Source: Gemmatimonadota bacterium (GTDB taxonomy: Bacteria; Gemmatimonadota; Gemmatimonadetes; Gemmatimonadales; Gemmatimonadaceae). From it: DNA of 64,000 bases. Positions 42,878-50,460 of the stretch are shown piece after piece (position 1 is the first letter of the stretch; each line of letters begins with the position of its first letter). The notes under the pieces were generated by a model. The model searched no databases, was not told the DNA's origin, and saw only the letters and a list, made by a program, of their open reading frames with translations. The position numbers and the translations under genes were made by a program. The stretch covers positions 744,001-808,000 of the forward strand of contig JADJRJ010000030.1 in assembly GCA_016712265.1 (NCBI GenBank), in the 5' to 3' direction.

Positions 42878-44292
42878 CACGGTGCCTCCACGCGTTCCAG
42901 CGGCCGACGCGCGACGGCCGCATTGCAGCCCAGACCAACGACGAGCAGGATCGCCATCAGGTACATGGTGAACGAGTAGGCGTCGGCCCGCGCGGTCCCA
43001 CGATCCACCTGGTACTCCCGCAGGTAGTTCACCAACACCGGACCGAGAACCCCAGCCAACGACCAGGCCGTCAGGAGACGACCGTGGATCGCGCCGACGT
43101 GTCGTACCCCGAACCGATCGCGCAGGTAGGCGGGAATCGTGGCAAAACCGCCGCCGTACATGCTCATGATCAGGACGTAGGCGCCGACAAAACCCACAAT
43201 GTTTCCCGAGGTACCCGTGGGCGGAATGACAGCATACAGCGCCGCGCCCAGTGCGAAGTAGGTCGCGTAGACCGCCGGGCGGCCCACCCGGTCCGATAGC
43301 GAACTCCAGGCGAACCGGCCGAGCATGTTCGCGAGGCTCAGGAGCCCGACGAATCCGGCCGCGGCTTCAGCGCCAATGCGGCCCGGGAACATCTCCTGGA
43401 TCATCGGCGAGGCCTGACCCAGCACGCCAATCCCGGCGGTCACGTTGAGGCACAGCACCCACCAGAGCAGCCAGAAGCTCGGGGTGCGCGTCGCCTGTCG
43501 TACATGCATGTCCGGAGCCGCCGCGGCGCGGGGCGCGCGGTTACCACCACCTTCCCCCTCCGCCGGCAGGCGCACGGTCACCACGCCGAACATCATGAAG
43601 CCGAAGTACAAGACGCCCATGGCCATCATCGCCCGGGCGACCCCATGGCCGGTCCCGGTATCCAGCGCGCGCATGAGGGCCACGGCGAGCGGCGAACCGA
43701 TCATCGCTCCTCCGCCAAACCCCATGATGGCCAGGCCGGTCGCCATCCCCGGCCGGTCGGGAAACCACTTGATCAGGGTGGACACCGGCGAGATGTAGCC
43801 CAGGCCCAACCCAATCCCGCCGATGACCCCGTAGCCAAGGATCAGGAGCCAGATGTTGTGCCAATGGACCGCGAGGGCGGACACGAAGAACCCCGCGGCA
43901 AAGCAGACCGCCGAGGCGAACATGGCCTTTCGTGGGCCCGCGTCCTCGAGCCATCGGCCGAAGGCGAACGCCGACAGCCCCAGAAAGACGATGGCCACCG
44001 AGAACACCCACCCGATCGTCGAGAGTTTCCAGTCGCCAGCGGCCGGTCGATCCCCCCCGATCAGGGTGCCGAGCGGCAGGTTGAACACGCTGAACGCGTA
44101 CGCCTGACCGATGGAGAGATGAATCGCCAACGCCGCCGGCGGCACCAGCCACCGGTTGTAGCCCCGGGGGGCAATCGTGCGATGGCGATCGAGGAGGTTC
44201 AGCACCGGTTCAGCGAGACGAGAGGCGGCGCGAACCTCTCCCCCGGAACCGGGCGCGTCAATGCCTGCGGGCGGACTACCACCCCCTCCCAC
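42874..44292 (-). CDS. OFA-family MFS transporter
   Basis: Twelve-helix major facilitator related to the oxalate/formate antiporter family. After a 40-residue N-terminal region, YNRWLVPPAALAIHLSIGQAYAFSVFN opens the first helix; the MFS signature GRWLEDAGPRKAMFASA lies between helices 2 and 3, GYGVIGGIGLGLGYISPVSTLIKWFPDRPGMATGLAIMGFGGGA between 4 and 5, and SDRVGRPAVYATYF in the second half. Substrate is probably a small mono- or dicarboxylate, but cannot be deduced. The GTG start at 44292 is uncertain; GTG at 44205 is an alternative. Coupled to the small-subunit gene. Confidence 0.9.
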   Translation of the reverse strand: MGGGGSPPAGIDAPGSGGEVRAASRLAEPVLNLLDRHRTIAPRGYNRWLVPPAALAIHLSIGQAYAFSVFNLPLGTLIGGDRPAAGDWKLSTIGWVFSVAIVFLGLSAFAFGRWLEDAGPRKAMFASAVCFAAGFFVSALAVHWHNIWLLILGYGVIGGIGLGLGYISPVSTLIKWFPDRPGMATGLAIMGFGGGAMIGSPLAVALMRALDTGTGHGVARAMMAMGVLYFGFMMFGVVTVRLPAEGEGGGNRAPRAAAAPDMHVRQATRTPSFWLLWWVLCLNVTAGIGVLGQASPMIQEMFPGRIGAEAAAGFVGLLSLANMLGRFAWSSLSDRVGRPAVYATYFALGAALYAVIPPTGTSGNIVGFVGAYVLIMSMYGGGFATIPAYLRDRFGVRHVGAIHGRLLTAWSLAGVLGPVLVNYLREYQVDRGTARADAYSFTMYLMAILLVVGLGCNAAVARRPLERVEAPW

Positions 44293-44318
44293 GACCCGTT
44301 AACGTTCCGCTCCGTTTC

Positions 44319-44392
44319 GGTCGCGTAGCTCAGCTGGTTAGAGCGCTGGTCTCACATACCAGAGGTCCGGGGTTCGAGTCCCTGCGCGACCA
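44319..44392 (+). tRNA. tRNA-Val (anticodon CAC)
   Basis: Cloverleaf of 74 bases: acceptor GGTCGCG/CGCGACC, D arm TAGCTCAGCTGGTTAGAGC, anticodon stem CTGGT/ACCAG with loop CTCACAT (CAC at 44353-44355), T arm GGGGTTCGAGTCCC, discriminator A. CCA is not encoded. A strong terminator hairpin follows 15 bases later. Confidence 0.95.
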
Positions 44393-44406
44393 TCCTCGGT
44401 TCAGAG

Positions 44407-44440
44407 CAATGCCCGCCCCCGTGGCGGGCATTGTCATTTC
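44407..44440. terminator. Intrinsic terminator shared by tRNA-Val and gmd
   Basis: CAATGCCCGCC (44407-44417) and GGCGGGCATTG (44423-44433) form a perfect 11-bp stem with a five-base loop CCCGT, followed on the plus strand by TCATTT. It lies between the convergent tRNA-Val and gmd and can serve both. Confidence 0.8.
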
Positions 44441-44446
44441 GGCGGG

Positions 44447-45430
44447 TCAGTGCTCTGCCGCACGGTCGGCGTCCACCATGCGGCGAACGAGTTCCTGGAA
44501 CGTCACCGTGGGGGTCCAGCCAAGCTCCCGCTTCACCCGGGACGGGTCGCCCAACAGGTGATCCACCTCGGACGGCCGCAAGTACTTCGGATCGAGCTTC
44601 ACGAAGCGCTCCCACTCGAGTCCCGCATGCCCGAAGGCCGCCTCGACGAACTCGCGCACGGAGTGTGACTCCCCGGTCGCGACCACGTAGTCGCCAGGGG
44701 TGTGATGCTGCAGCATGCGCCACATGGCCTCGACGTAGTCACCAGCGAAGCCCCAATCGCGACGTGCATCCAGGTTGCCAAGCGCCAATGCCGATTGGCG
44801 GCCCGCCGCGATACGCGCAACGGCCAGTGAGATCTTGCGCGTGACAAACGACTCACCGCGTCGCGGCGACTCGTGGTTAAACAGGATGCCGTTAGCCACG
44901 AACATGCCGTAGGCCTCACGATGGTTCACGGCGTGCCAATGCGCCGCCACCTTGCTTACTGCGTACGGACTGCGCGGGTGGAACGGCGTGGATTCCGACT
45001 GCGGTGGCGCCTCGGCACCGAACATCTCCGACGAGCCCGCCTGGTAGATGCGCACCGCGCGGCCGGTCCGGTCGATGTGCTCGCGCACCGCCTCCAGCAG
45101 GCGCAGGGTCCCGGTGGCGACGATGTCGGCGGTATACTCCGGCTGGTCGAACGACACGCGCACGTGGGACTGCGCGGCAAGGTTGTACACCTCGTCCGGC
45201 TTCACCAGCTCCACCACGCGCCGAAGCGAGCTGCCGTCCGCCATGTCGCCGTAGTGCAGCGTAAATCGTTCGGCGAGCGCGGGGTCGAGGGCGAGGTGGT
45301 CGATGCGCCCCCGATTGAACGTCGAGGCCCGGCGCACGAGGCCGTGCACGTGATACCCCTTGGCCAGGAGCAACTCGGCGAGGTAGGACCCGTCCTGCCC
45401 CGTGATTCCCGTGATGAGCGCGATCTTCAT
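44447..45430 (-). CDS. gmd: GDP-mannose 4,6-dehydratase
   Basis: Extended SDR that converts GDP-mannose to GDP-4-keto-6-deoxymannose, precursor of GDP-fucose, rhamnose and related glycans. The 327 residues contain ALITGITGQDGSYLAELLL (NADP site), QAGSSEMFGAEAP, the catalytic SPYAVSKVAAHWHAVN, NHESPRRGESFVTRKIS and LGNLDARRDWGFAGDYVEAMW. No GDP-fucose synthase neighbour is present. It ends against the shared terminator and follows hflX by nine bases. Confidence 0.95.
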   Translation of the reverse strand: MKIALITGITGQDGSYLAELLLAKGYHVHGLVRRASTFNRGRIDHLALDPALAERFTLHYGDMADGSSLRRVVELVKPDEVYNLAAQSHVRVSFDQPEYTADIVATGTLRLLEAVREHIDRTGRAVRIYQAGSSEMFGAEAPPQSESTPFHPRSPYAVSKVAAHWHAVNHREAYGMFVANGILFNHESPRRGESFVTRKISLAVARIAAGRQSALALGNLDARRDWGFAGDYVEAMWRMLQHHTPGDYVVATGESHSVREFVEAAFGHAGLEWERFVKLDPKYLRPSEVDHLLGDPSRVKRELGWTPTVTFQELVRRMVDADRAAEH

Positions 45431-45439
45431 GCGCGAAAA

Positions 45440-46741
45440 CTAAGCGTGAACGACGACCCCGCCCAAACGGGTCGCGCGCGCCAGCGCAGCGGCATCGAGT
45501 CGCGCCGTCACGTACGTGGCGTCCTCCGCATGCCGAACGCCGGCCACCTCGCCGTGCTGGTGCAGCTCGGCGAGCAGTCGGCCGTTGCCATGGTCGAGGC
45601 GCAGCTCCACCAAAGGGGTATGCCGTCGCGCGCGCTCCAGCAGCAGGTCGCGCAACGCCAACACACCGGCGTCACCACCCACCGCAGAAACCAGCACGTG
45701 CGACGGAAACAGGTTGCGGCAACGCGCCGCAAGCCCCTCTCGCTCCTCCGGGCTCAGCAGGTCGACCTTGTTGAAGACGTAGACCACGTCCCGGTCCTGC
45801 GCGCCGAGGTCCACGAGCACCTCCTCCACCACCTCGCGCTGCTCCTCCCAGAACGGGTGGGACGCGTCAATCACGTGCAGCAACACATCGGCCTCGAGGA
45901 CCTCTTCCAGGGTGGCACGAAACGACGCCACCAGGTGGTGCGGTAGCTTGCGAATAAATCCCACCGTATCGGTGACCACCATCTTCTGCTGGTCCGAGAT
46001 CGCCACTTCGCGGGTCAGCGGGTCGAGCGTGGCAAACAGCCGGTCCTCGACAAACACCTCGGGGGCATGCGACAGCGCGCGCAGCAGCGACGACTTGCCG
46101 GCATTGGTGTACCCGACAAGTGCGGCCCCAAAGAGCGTGCGCCGTGACTGGCGCTGGATCGCGCGCGAACGCTGCACATCCGCGAGTCGTTCCTTGAGCA
46201 CGCGGATGCGGTGGCCAATCAGCCGGCGATCGGTCTCGAGCTGCGTCTCTCCCGGCCCCCGCAGGCCGATCCCGCCGCGCGTCTTTTCAAGGTGCGTCCA
46301 CATCCGCGTGAGGCGCGGGAGGAGGTACTCGAGCTGGGCAAGCTCCACCTGCATCCGTGCCTCATTGCTCCGCGCCCGGGTAGCGAAGATGTCGAGGATC
46401 AGCTCCGCGCGATCCATCACCCGCTTCCCGACCGCCTCCTCCACGTTCTTCGCCTGCGAGGGAGACAGCTCGTCATCGAAGATCAGCAGCGAGGCCCCGA
46501 GGTCCGTCGCGAGCGTCGCCAATTCCTCGAGCTTGCCCTTCCCAAGGTAGGTTGACGGATTCGGCCGGTCGAGTTGTTGTGTCAGGGTGCCCACTATCTG
46601 GGCACCCGCCGTGTCCGCCAACTGCGCCAGCTCGGCCAAATGCTCCTCGACATGCAGCTTGGCCGCGCTCCGCTTGAGCGGCGCGCCAACGAGAATGGCG
46701 CGCTCGACCGGGGGCGCAAGGGAAATCAGTTCGCGGGAAAT
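45440..46741 (-). CDS. hflX: GTPase HflX, probable AUU start
   Basis: Ribosome-associated GTPase that can split stalled ribosomes. From ATT at 46741 the protein has 433 residues: N-terminal ERAILVGAPLKRSAAKLHVEEHLAELAQLADTAGAQIVG, STYLGKGKLEELA, GIGLRGPGETQLETDRR, and the G domain with GYTNAGKSSLLRAL, DTVGFIRKLPHHLVASFRATLEE and NKVDLL. An in-frame TAG stands just upstream and no ATG or GTG precedes the conserved N-terminus; the first TTG (46639) would delete it. GAGG lies five bases before the ATT, so an AUU start is proposed. Confidence 0.88.
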   Translation of the reverse strand: MSRELISLAPPVERAILVGAPLKRSAAKLHVEEHLAELAQLADTAGAQIVGTLTQQLDRPNPSTYLGKGKLEELATLATDLGASLLIFDDELSPSQAKNVEEAVGKRVMDRAELILDIFATRARSNEARMQVELAQLEYLLPRLTRMWTHLEKTRGGIGLRGPGETQLETDRRLIGHRIRVLKERLADVQRSRAIQRQSRRTLFGAALVGYTNAGKSSLLRALSHAPEVFVEDRLFATLDPLTREVAISDQQKMVVTDTVGFIRKLPHHLVASFRATLEEVLEADVLLHVIDASHPFWEEQREVVEEVLVDLGAQDRDVVYVFNKVDLLSPEEREGLAARCRNLFPSHVLVSAVGGDAGVLALRDLLLERARRHTPLVELRLDHGNGRLLAELHQHGEVAGVRHAEDATYVTARLDAAALARATRLGGVVVHA

Positions 46742-46795
46742 GGCAGCCTCAGTGCGATCAGTGGCGTTTGCAAGATAACGGTGACGACCGCGCGC

Positions 46796-47257
46796 CTAGC
46801 GCGACAGGGTGGAGTAACGGCCCTTCTGGTCATACGGTCGCGTGAAACTCCCGATCGGCGTGCCCACCGTGATGTCGCCGGCCACCCGATACTCCACACT
46901 GCCCGTCTGCATGAGTCGTCGACCGGCCGCACCTACGCCGGCGTAACTGAAGTTCAACGGGAGGCGAATCTCGCTGGTCTGTCCCTTCTCCACCTGAAAA
47001 CGCGACGAATACACGCCATCGCCGAACTTCAACGAATCCACGAAGATGGTATACGAGACTTGCGAGCCATCCAGCCGGAACCCGTTGGGGTTGTAGATGT
47101 CCAGCACCACTTCCAGTGACCCCCCGGTGACGCCGAGCCCGGTCACCCGGCCCTCCTTGAAGGTGACGACCGGCTCCTTGAAGCCCCCGCGCAGCGCAGC
47201 GCATCCGGTCGCGGCCAGCAGTAGGCCCATTCCCGTCAGTGTTCGCATGACCCGCAT
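46796..47257 (-). CDS. LEA type 2 family lipoprotein
   Basis: Small envelope protein of 153 residues. MRVMRTLTGMGLLLAATGC is a lipoprotein signal with the lipidated cysteine at residue 19. The rest is a single WHy/LEA_2 beta-sandwich (VTGLGVTGGSLEVVLDIYNPNGFRLDGSQVSYTIFVD), as in stress-associated periplasmic lipoproteins. It starts four bases after rarA; its TAG stop is followed by hflX. An open frame extends upstream into rarA without sense. Confidence 0.85.
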   Translation of the reverse strand: MRVMRTLTGMGLLLAATGCAALRGGFKEPVVTFKEGRVTGLGVTGGSLEVVLDIYNPNGFRLDGSQVSYTIFVDSLKFGDGVYSSRFQVEKGQTSEIRLPLNFSYAGVGAAGRRLMQTGSVEYRVAGDITVGTPIGSFTRPYDQKGRYSTLSR

Positions 47258-47261
47258 CGTG

Positions 47262-48626
47262 TCAACTCTCCGTCGTCGGTGTACGCGCCGCGTCGTCCGC
47301 GCGTCGCTTGAGGTCGGCCCACCACTGCAATCGCTTCGCGATGTCACGCTCGAAACCGAAGGGCCCGGGTTCGTATAACACCTGGTCGCGCAGCCGATCG
47401 GGAAGATAGTCCTGCGGGACATATCCCTCCGGCGCCGCGTGCGCGTACTGGTACCCATCGCCGTACCCGAGTTCCTTCATGAGCGCCGTCGGCGCGTTGC
47501 GGATGTGCAACGGTACCGGTTCAGCCGGGTGCGCGCGCGCGAGGTCCAGCGCCGCCTTCCAGGCCGCGTAGACCCGGTTGGACTTGGGCGCCGTCGCGAG
47601 ATACACGGCCGCCTCGGCAATCGCCAACTCGCCTTCGGGAGACCCGAGGGCCTCGTATGTCGCGCGCGCCGCCAGGGCGATCGTTAGGGCTTGGGGGTCC
47701 GCCAGGCCCACGTCCTCCGCCGCAAATCGCACCGTCCGCCGCGCGACGTACATGGGGTCCTCACCCCCCTCGATCATGCGCGCCAGCCAGTACAGTGCCC
47801 CCTGCGGATCACTGCCACGCAAGGCCTTGTGATAGGCGGAAATGAGGTTGTAGTGCTCCTCGCCCGACTTGTCATACCGCTGGACGCGCAGCTGCAGCGC
47901 TTCCTTTGCGACATCCACCGTCAGGCGCCCCCCGGCCCCGACGTGCGCCGCGGCCGCCTCGAGCGCGGTCAGCGCCCGCCGCGCATCGCCGTCGGCCTCC
48001 GTCGCCAGCCACAGGATCGCCTCGTCCTCGGCCAACACGCCGGTCGCCCCGAGGCCGCGCGTCGGGTCCACCAGGGCACGCCGCAACAGCACCGCCAATG
48101 CCTCGGCGCCTAACGACTGAAGGACAAACACGCGCGTGCGGGACAACAACGCCCCATTCAGCTCGAACGACGGGTTCTCGGTGGTCGCCCCAATCAGGGT
48201 CACGATCCCGCGCTCCACGGCGGGCAGGAACGCGTCCTGCTGTCCGCGATTGAAGCGATGGATCTCATCGACAAACAGGATCGTGCGGCGGCCGAGGTCG
48301 AGACGCTGGCGCGCTTCGGCTACGATCTCCCGCACCCGCGGGACCCCCTCGGTCACCGCAGAAAAGGGCACGAACTCGCGATCGGTATACCGCGCCAGCA
48401 GCAGGGCCAGGGTCGTCTTGCCGGTGCCTGGCGGCCCCCACAAAATCATGGACCCCGGCGTCCCCTTCTCAATCGCCTCGCGCAGCGGCTTGCCCGGCGC
48501 CAGAAGGTGCCCCTGACCGACGAATTCATCCAGGCTGGCAGGACGCATGCGGGCCGCCAGCGGCTCCGCATCCAGTGGAGCGAACAGGGTCTGTCCCTCC
48601 GCGCGGCCACGACTCGACCCTCTCAC
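47262..48626 (-). CDS. rarA: Replication-associated recombination protein A
   Basis: AAA+ ATPase (RarA/MgsA) acting at stalled forks. The 454 residues contain RPASLDEFVGQGHLLAPGKPL, Walker A LWGPPGTGKTTLALLLA (about 62-78), Walker B TILFVDEIHRFNRGQQDAFLP, sensor LIGATTENPSFELN and the C-terminal YDKSGEEHYNLISAYHKALRGSDPQGALYWLARM tetramerisation part. GTG start overlapping the upstream gene by four bases. Confidence 0.95.
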   Translation of the reverse strand: MRGSSRGRAEGQTLFAPLDAEPLAARMRPASLDEFVGQGHLLAPGKPLREAIEKGTPGSMILWGPPGTGKTTLALLLARYTDREFVPFSAVTEGVPRVREIVAEARQRLDLGRRTILFVDEIHRFNRGQQDAFLPAVERGIVTLIGATTENPSFELNGALLSRTRVFVLQSLGAEALAVLLRRALVDPTRGLGATGVLAEDEAILWLATEADGDARRALTALEAAAAHVGAGGRLTVDVAKEALQLRVQRYDKSGEEHYNLISAYHKALRGSDPQGALYWLARMIEGGEDPMYVARRTVRFAAEDVGLADPQALTIALAARATYEALGSPEGELAIAEAAVYLATAPKSNRVYAAWKAALDLARAHPAEPVPLHIRNAPTALMKELGYGDGYQYAHAAPEGYVPQDYLPDRLRDQVLYEPGPFGFERDIAKRLQWWADLKRRADDAARTPTTES

Positions 48627-49165
48627 GTCTGCTCGCTCCTGTCCGGGGCCAGCTGAAGACGCGCCACCAGGAGGGAGACCATCTCCTCTGTTGCCGCCAC
48701 AGGACGAAACTCCCCACGTCCCAGTGCCCAGCTGCGACGCCGCAGTCGATGGACACGCCGCAGGCCCTTGCCCTGAAGCAGGAACAGCCAGCGGTCCGTC
48801 GGGGCGAACACGCGCACCCCCAGGTTGGCGGTCAGCGTGGCCTGTTCCCCATCCGCCACGAAGGTAAGCTCCGTGCCGGCGTGCGCCGTGAGCACGTGCC
48901 GCGCCCGCGCCACCGCCTCACGCACGTCGGACGTCGACAGGTCATCCCCGCGCCAGGTGCGGTCGCGCCGCCAGTCGTCCACCACCACCTGGCCGAACGG
49001 GCCAAAGTGCTCGGTAATCGCGAGAAACAGTTCGACGGCGCGGTCCGCGTTAGGCACCAGCCGTGCCTCGTGGATGCCGCCACGCACCCCGAACACGAAG
49101 CCGTCGCCCGTCTGGCGCGTGTGGTGCCACGGTGCCGCCTCGACGGGACGTTCACGAATAAACAT
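48623..49165 (-). CDS. Protein of unknown function
   Basis: 180 residues from ATG at 49165, which shares a base with the cca stop (TGATG). No family was recognised. Visible traits: mixed alpha/beta composition, no signal peptide or membrane span, a GGIHEARLVPNADRAVELF stretch, an acidic WRGDDLSTSDVREAVARA segment, and a strongly basic patch GKGLRRVHRLRRRSWALGRGEF near residue 138-160. Tight coupling to cca and rarA suggests it is expressed with RNA and DNA maintenance genes. Confidence 0.72.
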   Translation of the reverse strand: MFIRERPVEAAPWHHTRQTGDGFVFGVRGGIHEARLVPNADRAVELFLAITEHFGPFGQVVVDDWRRDRTWRGDDLSTSDVREAVARARHVLTAHAGTELTFVADGEQATLTANLGVRVFAPTDRWLFLLQGKGLRRVHRLRRRSWALGRGEFRPVAATEEMVSLLVARLQLAPDRSEQT

Positions 49166-50460
49166 CAGCGGGAATGCTGCCACGCCCGGGCGAGCCCGAG
49201 CAAGGCCTCCACCTGGTTGGCCTCCGGATGCTCCAACACATGATCGAGCAGGCGACGCAGCATGGCGCCCACCGCCGGCCCGGCGCCTACACCGGCCCGT
49301 ACCAGGTCCTCACCATCGACGGCAAGGTCAGCCACCGCCACGGGATCGCGGTAGGCCACACGAATCGCCCGTCGATAGTCGCGGCCCCACAGCCGTCGTA
49401 TACCGTCTGGCGCCGCCCCGCGGGCCTGCACGACGCTGATCGCGACGCGCATCGCGTCGGCCAGGTCCGGTCGTTGGGCGGCGGCCGCCCACCGGCGGTA
49501 CGTGGCGTCGCGCAGCGTCCCGGGCTGTTCCAGTGCCGCCGCGATCACGCCAGCGACCTCGACGAGCCGCGCCGTCCGTTGGACGTCACGGCCCGCGAAC
49601 CGGAGCCCGGTCAGCAAGGACCGCACGACGTCTGGAGCAAGCCCGGCCAGCACGGCGCCCAGGCGGACAAGCATCCGCCGTCGCGACACGCCGTCCAGCG
49701 ACGCATCATCCGGAAGTGCGCGACGGTCGGCCGCGCGGTACTGCCATGCCGCACGCCCCGCGAGTGGCGGCAGCAGCTCCGCCAACGCGCCGCTGGCGTC
49801 CCACAGCTGCAGCGCATCGCCCGGGCAGCGGACCTGCTCAAGCGTCTTGACCAATTCCTGCTGGATGCGCTCACGAGACAAACGCTGCAGTGCGGGCGCG
49901 CTGGCGGCAATGGCCGCCCAGGTCGCGGGCTCAATGGCAAAGCCGAACCGGGCGGCGAAACGGATCGCCCGGAGCGCGCGCAGTCGGTCCTCGGCCATGC
50001 GGGTCGGTGCATCCCCCACCGCCCGGACCACCCGCTTCGTCAGGTCCGCACGCCCCCCAAAGGGATCGTGCAGCTGGCCGCGCGAGGGCGACCAGGCCAT
50101 GGCGTTGATCGTGAAGTCGCGTCGCGCCAGGTCCTCGTCCAGCGACGCCCCAAACTCCACTTCGGCGTGCCGCCCATCCGTCTTCACGTCGTGCCGAAAG
50201 GTCGTGACCTCGTGCATCTGCCCGTGCGCGTCCAGCACACCGATCGTGCCGAACGCTTCGCCGACCGGGACCGTCCGCCGAAAAAGGCGGCGGACCTGTG
50301 GGGGGGTGGCCGCCGTCGCGAGGTCCCAATCCAGGTGCCGCAGGCCCAGCAAAGCATCGCGTACCGCCCCGCCGACACACCAGGTCTCGAACCCCGCTTG
50401 CTCCAATCGTGCGGCGATCTCGGTAACCGCCGGCGGAGGATCCAGGCGCGGCTCAGCCAT
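49165..50460 (-). CDS. cca: CCA tRNA nucleotidyltransferase
   Basis: Adds or repairs the 3' CCA of tRNAs. The 431 residues carry the class II polymerase beta motifs FETWCVGGAVRDALLGLRHLDWDLATAATP (about 25-55, metal aspartates in DWD), DFTINAMAWSP and EDRLRALRAIRFAARFGF, then a helical body. Both tRNA genes in this window lack an encoded CCA, so such an enzyme is required. ATG at 50460 is chosen over an adjacent TTG; it overlaps the asparaginase stop by eight bases. A poly(A) polymerase role cannot be excluded by sequence alone. Confidence 0.92.
   Translation of the reverse strand: MAEPRLDPPPAVTEIAARLEQAGFETWCVGGAVRDALLGLRHLDWDLATAATPPQVRRLFRRTVPVGEAFGTIGVLDAHGQMHEVTTFRHDVKTDGRHAEVEFGASLDEDLARRDFTINAMAWSPSRGQLHDPFGGRADLTKRVVRAVGDAPTRMAEDRLRALRAIRFAARFGFAIEPATWAAIAASAPALQRLSRERIQQELVKTLEQVRCPGDALQLWDASGALAELLPPLAGRAAWQYRAADRRALPDDASLDGVSRRRMLVRLGAVLAGLAPDVVRSLLTGLRFAGRDVQRTARLVEVAGVIAAALEQPGTLRDATYRRWAAAAQRPDLADAMRVAISVVQARGAAPDGIRRLWGRDYRRAIRVAYRDPVAVADLAVDGEDLVRAGVGAGPAVGAMLRRLLDHVLEHPEANQVEALLGLARAWQHSR

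Noticed and set aside
40676..44392. Integrated mobile element at the two tRNA genes
   Set aside because: No integrase, no duplicated tRNA 3' end and no direct repeat was found; only gene content hints at an accessory origin.
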